From the NCBI GenBank assembly GCA_900315955.1, contig ONBC01000032.1:1-33298 (forward strand): DNA of 33,298 nucleotides, written 5' to 3'. Below, one piece after another: positions 33,203 through 33,298 of this stretch. This DNA is from an uncultured Prevotella sp. (GTDB taxonomy: Bacteria; Bacteroidota; Bacteroidia; Bacteroidales; Bacteroidaceae). Made by a program: the position numbers and the translations under genes. Below the pieces are notes generated by a model. That model was not told where the DNA came from. It searched no databases and was given only the letters and a program-made list of their open reading frames with translations. Position 1 is the stretch's first letter, and each line of letters begins with the position of its first letter.

Positions 33203-33298
33203 TATTGGTGTCCGCTAAAACCTGAACAGTGTGACCAAAATTAAGGCTGAATTCCTCGCTTGGAATCCAGCCTTTTTGTGTTACTTTTGTATTTGTAA
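33203..33298 (+). mobile_element. Insertion sequence terminus (right window edge)
   Basis: This is the inverted copy of window positions 1-94 (33203-33296 is identical to its reverse complement). It carries a terminator hairpin and then a promoter, TTG at 33260-33262 and TACTTTTG at 33282-33289, both directed to the right and out of the window. The element therefore has its presumed transposase promoter end facing this window on both sides. Both window edges falling inside the same repeat is what an assembly break at a multicopy IS looks like. Confidence 0.75.
33245..33277 (+). terminator. Insulating terminator in IS end (right)
   Basis: The sequence has an 11-bp stem (33245-33255 with 33262-33272, one G-T pair), a 6-nt loop, then TTTTT at 33273-33277. 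It lies between host DNA and the presumed transposase start and overlaps the -33 element. Confidence 0.65.

Noticed and set aside
1-33298. The whole window as a composite transposon between two inverted IS copies
   Set aside because: The interior has core genes such as secDF, an HU gene, greA and thyX, and both edges fall inside the same repeat, which better fits an assembly break at a multicopy IS.

Overview
The window looks like a chromosomal contig from a Bacteroidales bacterium, most likely Prevotella or a close relative. The evidence is several promoters of the Bacteroidetes type (TTTG, 19-20 nt, TAnnTTTG), start sites without Shine-Dalgarno sequences, a fused SecDF, an ECF sigma / STN-TonB receptor / DUF4249 / FecR locus, DUF3244 and TPR-HTH proteins, and GG-Bacteroidales type peptide leaders. 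Both window ends carry the same 94-bp sequence in inverted orientation. This is the terminal part of an insertion sequence whose body lies outside the window.

Left third (about 1-16,125): an accessory peptide natural-product locus. It opens with a membrane TPR/HTH regulator whose 5' end has been cut off by the IS. A promoter preceded by a 13-bp direct repeat and a frameshifted DUF3244 gene follow. Then comes a tightly packed row: a short LanC-like protein, a GT4 glycosyltransferase with a long C-terminal tail, a second glycosyltransferase, and a C39-like/VKOR/thioredoxin fusion that should make disulfides. Next are a Cys-rich precursor with a double-glycine-type leader, a TonB-receptor-like outer membrane protein, a C39 peptidase ABC exporter and a stub resembling the N-terminus of a HlyD adaptor. 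A second precursor and a second outer membrane protein follow, bracketed by sequence remnants of the VKOR 3' end and the ABC 5' end. The second half therefore arose by duplication of the first, followed by loss of the second transporter. The natural model is a secreted, disulfide-stabilised, perhaps glycosylated peptide: the leader is removed and the core exported by the C39 ABC protein, cysteines are oxidised by the VKOR/Trx fusion, and each peptide has its own outer membrane partner.

Middle (16,126-24,850): ordinary housekeeping genes. These are secDF, an EEP-family phosphodiesterase-like protein, a rhomboid protease, an HU-type DNA-binding protein, mannose-1-phosphate guanylyltransferase, greA and a HIT-family protein. 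Notable here are a 22-bp tandem repeat array upstream of greA, a terminator-like hairpin in the greA leader, and an apparent 17-residue internal deletion in GreA.

Right third (24,851-33,298): an ECF sigma / TonB-dependent receptor / DUF4249 / FecR locus followed by a small outer membrane protein, a PIN-domain toxin-antitoxin pair, thyX, and a gene fragment cut by the right-hand IS. The receptor and the small outer membrane protein, like the DUF3244 gene on the left, each carry an apparent single-base loss. Three frameshifts of the same sign mean that either gene decay or sequencing error must be considered. Many intergenic regions hold simple or inverted repeats. No tRNA, rRNA or CRISPR array was seen.
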